Of a stretch of 64,000 nt of DNA, positions 60,061 through 64,000 are shown in pieces. Origin of the DNA: Pelolinea submarina. GTDB taxonomy: Bacteria; Chloroflexota; Anaerolineae; Anaerolineales; Anaerolineaceae. The position numbers and the translations under genes were made by a program. Within the stretch, counting starts at the first letter, position 1; each line of letters opens with the position of its first letter. The notes under the pieces were generated by a model. It saw only the letters and a list, made by a program, of their open reading frames with translations. It ran no database searches and was not told where the DNA came from. Where the stretch lies: positions 2,604,001 through 2,668,000 of the forward strand of contig NZ_AP018437.1 in the NCBI RefSeq assembly GCF_003966975.1. Direction: 5' to 3'.

Positions 60061-60380
60061 AAGCACACCTCGTCGAGGCTGCGGTTTTGGTTGGGAGTCG
60101 GATTTGGAAAGATTGTCAAAGTCATGGTGGTGGGGAAGCTCCATTCTTTTATTCGTACGTCAATCAACGCGGATAATTTTATCATCAGGCAGTAATGGAT
60201 TCGTTTCTGACAAAAGTTGACAAAAGTTGACACTTAGAAGAAACGAATCTATTCGTTTTAAAAGAAACAAAAAAAGTAACACAAATTTCCTCAAAAACAG
60301 ATCGAACAGAATAGGAAATAAATTTTTATAATAGTACAATCGAAATAGATTAATTAAAATCAAGAATAGTGGGATAGTAT
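60061..60380. promoter_or_regulatory. cas promoter region with inverted repeat and tandem TTGACA units
   Basis: An AT-rich 320-base gap. GATTCGTTTCT (60198-60208) and AGAAACGAATC (60239-60249) are perfect 11-base inverted repeats. Between them lies a tandem 10-base unit TGACAAAAGT repeated twice plus a third TGACA, creating two TTGACA hexamers (60217-60222, 60227-60232). A -10 TATAAT is at 60327-60332. No gene is supported. The layout suggests a regulated cas promoter, with start site uncertain. Confidence 0.5.
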
Positions 60381-62858
60381 ATGAATCATCTTATTGCTCA
60401 TTTCCGAGATGCAGATTGTGGGAAAGAACCACAACCTTTATGGCAACATCTCTATAATGTATCCCAAATTTCAGGCAGTACCGCGGAAAAAATTGGTATA
60501 GAAAAAGCAGGAGAAGTAATTGGTTTATTACACGATTTGGGAAAAGCAAGCAAGGAATTTCAAAACTATATAAAATCTGCAGAGGGATTCATTGATCCAG
60601 ATAACGATGAGTTTATTGATACCAAAGCAAAAAAAGGTAAAGTAGATCACTCCAGCGCAGGTGCTCAAATTGCTTTTCAGATTTTATCCACAAAAGGTCC
60701 CAAGGAAAAGCTTGTTGGCCAATTTCTTTCCATTTGTATTGCCTCGCATCATTCAGGTTTAATAAACTGCCTCGACCCTAATGGAAACAATCGTTTTAAA
60801 GATCGAATGAATAAGCCTGAAGAAAACACACACACTATTGAATCATTTTCTTGTCTTTCAAAAGTAGAGCAAAAGATAATCATTGATAAATTAAACAATG
60901 AGTATATTACGACCCAATTAATTAATAAACTTAATAACCTACAAGAAAAAAATGATAGCCAAGATACTTTGGTTTTTAAATACGGATTATTAATCCGTTT
61001 CCTATTTAGCTGCTTAATTGACGCTGATAGGCTTGATACGGCGAATTTTGAAATGCCAAATAGCATCAAGATGAGAAATTATGGTCAGTACCACTCTTGG
61101 GATGTTCTGGTTCAGCGGTTAGATAAAAAAATAAGGGAGTTTGAACAAAAACAGAATATCAATATTGTTGACATAACACGTACAGAGATATCTCAAGCGT
61201 GCTTTGATTTTTCAAATAAGCCAAAAGGGATTTATCAATTAACAGTTCCAACAGGTGGGGGAAAAACCCTGGCAAGCCTTCGTTTTGCTTTAAACCACGC
61301 CGCCCATCACAATATGGACAGAATTTTTTTCGTAATTCCTTATACATCCATTATTGATCAAAATGCAGAAGAAATTAGAAGAATATTAGAAGAGAAAGAC
61401 AAGAATGGAAATTACTTGGACCAAGTTATTCTGGAACATCATTCTAACTTGACACCAGAAAAAGAAAGCAAAAAGCAGAGTTTATTAGCAGAAAATTGGG
61501 ATGCACCAATAGTCTTTACCACCCAAGTTCAATTCCTTGAGACGTTGTTTGGTTCAGGAACAAGGAACGCTAGAAGGATGCATCAGTTAGCAAATTCAAT
61601 AATCATTTTCGATGAAATTCAAACTATCCCGGTTCGATGCGTTCATATCTTCAACATTGCGCTTCGTTTTCTCATTCATGGATGCGGTTCGACAGCGGTT
61701 TTATGTACTGCCACACAGCCATTATTAGATCAAGTAGATCCGCGATCTCGCTCACTGGACATTGAACCCAACCAGCAGATCATTAAAAATGAAAATGAAC
61801 TTTACAAGCGATTAAAGCGGGTGATTGTATATGATCGCCGAAAAATTGGTGGTTGGAATGAAGAAGAGACTGCTGATTTAGCTATTCGGGAAATGCAAGA
61901 GATGGGTAGTACATTGGTCGTTGTAAATACCAGAAAATCTGCGCGATTGCTATTTCAAAAAATTTTTGATAAAGGAATCAGCAATATTTTCCACCTCAGT
62001 ACGAATATGTGCGCTGCTCATAGGCTTAATGTATTAAATAGAATAAAAGGATTTCTTGATTGTGATCAACCCATAATTTGTGTCAGTACCCAGCTAATTG
62101 AAGCCGGTGTAGATATTGATTTTGGTTCTGTAATACGCTACCTCGCAGGAATGGATTCTATTACACAAGCGGCAGGACGCTGTAATCGAAACGGAAAACG
62201 TGAATTTGGAAATGTCTGGATTATTAATCCAGAAAATGAAAACCTGGAAAGACTTTGGGATATCCGAATTGGTGCAGATAATGCTATTAGGGTATTGGAT
62301 GAATATAAAAATAATCCGAAAGCCTTCGACGAAGATCCACTTGGTTTAAAAATAATGAGAAGGTTTTATGAATATTATTTTTATTCACGAAAAGATGAAA
62401 TGAAATATAACTTTGGAAAAAAATCAATAGTGGGAAGGAATGACGATTTATTTAATTTACTTGCATTGAACAGAGTCTCTACTGAAGAATATGAACGGAT
62501 TAATCATTCTGCTCCTGATACTCTCCTACGGCAATCATTTCACACTGCAACAGAAGCATTTCGCACTATTGATTCAGCGGGGCAAGGCGTGATTGTGCCT
62601 TATGGAGATGAAGGAAATCGAATTATTACTGATCTTTGCGGATCCTTTGAATCGAGGTACCAATATCAATTATTAAGAAAAGCGCAGAGATATTCCGTTA
62701 ACTTATTCCCAAATGAATTCAAGCAAATGGCAAAAAATAACGCAATTGTTGAAACAAGAAAAGATTCAGGAATATTCTATCTAGATGAACAGTATTACAG
62801 CGAACTATTTGGATGGAGTACAGAAACTGAGAATCAAATGAACCTTTATATTTTTTAA
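60381..62858 (+). CDS. cas3: CRISPR-associated helicase/nuclease Cas3 (type I-C)
   Basis: An 825-residue fused HD nuclease and superfamily-2 helicase that degrades DNA recruited by Cascade. HD residues: His in LWQHLYNVSQ, HD in LLHDLGKAS (about 51-52), His in DHSSAGAQ and SHHSGL. Helicase: Walker A VPTGGGKT (about residue 288), DExx box DEIQTIP (about 411), motif III CTATQP, and a C-terminal AGRCNRNG for arginine fingers. All look intact. The gene is AT-rich compared with most of the window, in line with recent transfer. It is followed after 10 bases by cas5c. Confidence 0.95.
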   Translation: MNHLIAHFRDADCGKEPQPLWQHLYNVSQISGSTAEKIGIEKAGEVIGLLHDLGKASKEFQNYIKSAEGFIDPDNDEFIDTKAKKGKVDHSSAGAQIAFQILSTKGPKEKLVGQFLSICIASHHSGLINCLDPNGNNRFKDRMNKPEENTHTIESFSCLSKVEQKIIIDKLNNEYITTQLINKLNNLQEKNDSQDTLVFKYGLLIRFLFSCLIDADRLDTANFEMPNSIKMRNYGQYHSWDVLVQRLDKKIREFEQKQNINIVDITRTEISQACFDFSNKPKGIYQLTVPTGGGKTLASLRFALNHAAHHNMDRIFFVIPYTSIIDQNAEEIRRILEEKDKNGNYLDQVILEHHSNLTPEKESKKQSLLAENWDAPIVFTTQVQFLETLFGSGTRNARRMHQLANSIIIFDEIQTIPVRCVHIFNIALRFLIHGCGSTAVLCTATQPLLDQVDPRSRSLDIEPNQQIIKNENELYKRLKRVIVYDRRKIGGWNEEETADLAIREMQEMGSTLVVVNTRKSARLLFQKIFDKGISNIFHLSTNMCAAHRLNVLNRIKGFLDCDQPIICVSTQLIEAGVDIDFGSVIRYLAGMDSITQAAGRCNRNGKREFGNVWIINPENENLERLWDIRIGADNAIRVLDEYKNNPKAFDEDPLGLKIMRRFYEYYFYSRKDEMKYNFGKKSIVGRNDDLFNLLALNRVSTEEYERINHSAPDTLLRQSFHTATEAFRTIDSAGQGVIVPYGDEGNRIITDLCGSFESRYQYQLLRKAQRYSVNLFPNEFKQMAKNNAIVETRKDSGIFYLDEQYYSELFGWSTETENQMNLYIF

Positions 62859-62868
62859 GGAGATAGTA

Positions 62869-63588
62869 ATGGACAATATTGTGGAATTCAAAGTAACTGG
62901 AAGATTTGCCCTTTTTACGGACCCACTCACAAGAATAGGAGGTGAAAAGTGTTCCTACCAAATTCCAACTTACGAAGCCATGAAAGGAATACTAAGCTCG
63001 GTATATTGGAAACCAACCATAATCTGGATCATCGATAAAGTAAGAGTCATTAAAGCGATTAGAACCCAGGTTCGAAATATAAGGCCAGTCGTTTTTAGTG
63101 GGGGAAACTCATTGTCAATTTACACCTATCTTTCAGATGTCGAATACCAAGTACTAGCACACTTTGAATGGAATCCATATCGCGAAGATATGGCCAAAGA
63201 CAGAAATGAAAACAAACATTATTTCATTGCCAAGAGAATGATCGAACGTGGGGGAAGAAGGGATATATTCCTGGGAACAAGAGAATGCCAGGGTTATGTA
63301 GAACCATGCCGATTTGGAGAGGGTACCGGATTTTATGATAACTACGGTGAGCTTACCTTTGATTTAATGTTTCATGGCTTTGACTATCCAGATGAAATTG
63401 GTAAAAATGAATTTTATTCACGCTTCTGGCGACCAAAAATGGAAAATGGCCTCATAGAATTCATCCGCCCAGAAGAATGCTCTATCCGAAAATTTATCCG
63501 ACCAATGAAAGCTCAAGCCCCTGCTTCTATCGGAATAATTGAGGATGGTTTATTGGAAGGTTATGGTGAGAAAGAGGAAGGTTTATGA
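62869..63588 (+). CDS. cas5c: type I-C Cas5 (Cas5c/Cas5d), crRNA-processing subunit
   Basis: A 239-residue Cas5 that, in type I-C, replaces Cas6: it cuts pre-crRNA and stays on the 5' handle in Cascade. Tyr46, Lys116 and His117 fall at exactly the positions reported for the catalytic residues of the Bacillus halodurans enzyme (Y46, K116, H117), and the Gly-rich loops ERGGRRDIFLGTRECQGYVEP match. It is therefore expected to be active. AAGGAG precedes the ATG; the stop overlaps the cas8c start as ATGA. Confidence 0.95.
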   Translation: MDNIVEFKVTGRFALFTDPLTRIGGEKCSYQIPTYEAMKGILSSVYWKPTIIWIIDKVRVIKAIRTQVRNIRPVVFSGGNSLSIYTYLSDVEYQVLAHFEWNPYREDMAKDRNENKHYFIAKRMIERGGRRDIFLGTRECQGYVEPCRFGEGTGFYDNYGELTFDLMFHGFDYPDEIGKNEFYSRFWRPKMENGLIEFIRPEECSIRKFIRPMKAQAPASIGIIEDGLLEGYGEKEEGL

Positions 63589-64000
63589 GCTGGATCCAAA
63601 AACTATATGAAACTTATGAAAATTGCCAAGCAATGATCGGAGCGGAGAATGATGATAACGAAGTTCCACTTCTACCGATATGCCACTCAACTCAAAAAGC
63701 CCAAATTGAGATTGTAATTGATGAAAATGGAAGTTTTAAACGGGCAAAAGTAATTCCGAAGGATGAAGCCAGGACCATCATTCCCTGCACCGAAAAATCA
63801 GGCGGTAGAACCAGTGGAGAGGCACCTCACCCACTCAGCGACAAGCTTCAATATATTGCAAAGGATTATTCAAAATGGGGTGGAAAAAAAGATTCCTATT
63901 TCGAGTCATATCTCGCACAATTGGAGGAATGGTGTAATTCTGAATTTTCAGATCCTAAAATTCTTGCAATAAATAGATATGTTAAAAGAGGAAACATCAT
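63585..64000 (+). CDS. cas8c: partial type I-C Cas8c (Csd1)
   Basis: The first 138 codons of the large Cascade subunit; the rest lies beyond the window. The N terminus (MSWIQKLYETYENC) and ICHSTQKAQIEIVID, FKRAKVIPKDEARTIIPCTE, and PHPLSDKLQYIAKDY match Csd1 openings. Cas8c recognises the PAM and supports R-loop formation. The start overlaps the cas5c stop. cas7, cas4, cas1, cas2 and the array would be expected to follow. Confidence 0.92.
   Translation, partial: MSWIQKLYETYENCQAMIGAENDDNEVPLLPICHSTQKAQIEIVIDENGSFKRAKVIPKDEARTIIPCTEKSGGRTSGEAPHPLSDKLQYIAKDYSKWGGKKDSYFESYLAQLEEWCNSEFSDPKILAINRYVKRGNI

Noticed and set aside
60198..60249. Tandem 10-base units and flanking inverted repeat considered as a mini CRISPR array
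   Set aside because: Units are directly adjacent with no spacers and are far too short for repeats.
63763..63972. 69-codon plus-strand frame inside the cas8c fragment
   Set aside because: Out-of-frame shadow of the Csd1 N terminus, which begins at the ATGA overlap with cas5c.

Overview
The window is a bacterial chromosome segment, most likely from an anaerobic Chloroflexota (Anaerolineae-like) organism. This is inferred from gene content: formate-tetrahydrofolate ligase with FolD, a tungsten-type aldehyde:ferredoxin oxidoreductase, SelA, an F420-hydrogenase-beta-like protein linked to a pyruvyl transferase, many small lipoproteins and GT-C membrane proteins, and a type I-C CRISPR-Cas locus. 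No 16S gene or other decisive marker is present, so the assignment is tentative.

Layout. 0-1 kb: an ECF sigma factor and its membrane partner (cut by the window edge). 1-7.4 kb: DUF169 protein, FolD, TrmO, then CoaX-CoaBC (coenzyme A synthesis), a phosphoesterase and a DUF4349 lipoprotein. 7.4-16.4 kb (minus strand): GH36 alpha-galactosidase, a GT-C membrane protein, formate-THF ligase and two tandem MFS paralogues. 16.5-21.3 kb (plus): small membrane protein, SelA, M24 peptidase, TsaD, a zinc-ribbon mini-protein and OsmC, closed by a terminator.

21.7-34.6 kb is the most interesting part: one co-directional catabolic island of eleven genes behind a near-consensus promoter that carries a perfect 14-bp palindrome at its start point. 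It encodes a ribose/AI-2-type ABC importer (binding lipoprotein, double ATPase, two different permeases), an FGGY kinase resembling AI-2/YgcE-type kinases, a COG2159 amidohydrolase, a D-2-hydroxyacid dehydrogenase, a GntR/UTRA regulator, a FucA-like class II aldolase, a Na+/solute symporter and an aldehyde ferredoxin oxidoreductase. A coherent but untested reading is: import, phosphorylation, aldol cleavage, then ferredoxin-linked oxidation of the released aldehyde.

34.6-44.8 kb (minus): MBL-fold hydrolase, an exonuclease-DinG helicase fusion, and an envelope glycan set (two membrane proteins, a pyruvyl transferase, an FrhB-like protein, a GT2 enzyme). 44.9-50.4 kb: HI0933-type flavoprotein, TetR with a divergent alpha/beta hydrolase, a small zinc-ribbon-tailed protein and a beta-propeller-like lipoprotein. 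50.7-56.1 kb: AT-richer accessory genes (GT-C protein, two paralogous 6-TM proteins, an ATP-grasp ligase). 56.1-60.1 kb (minus): tRNA-Leu(UAA), PHP phosphoesterase, two M23 lipoproteins and a HIT protein in one overlapping operon. 60.4-64 kb: AT-rich cas3-cas5c-cas8c, running off the right edge; the array itself is not in the window.
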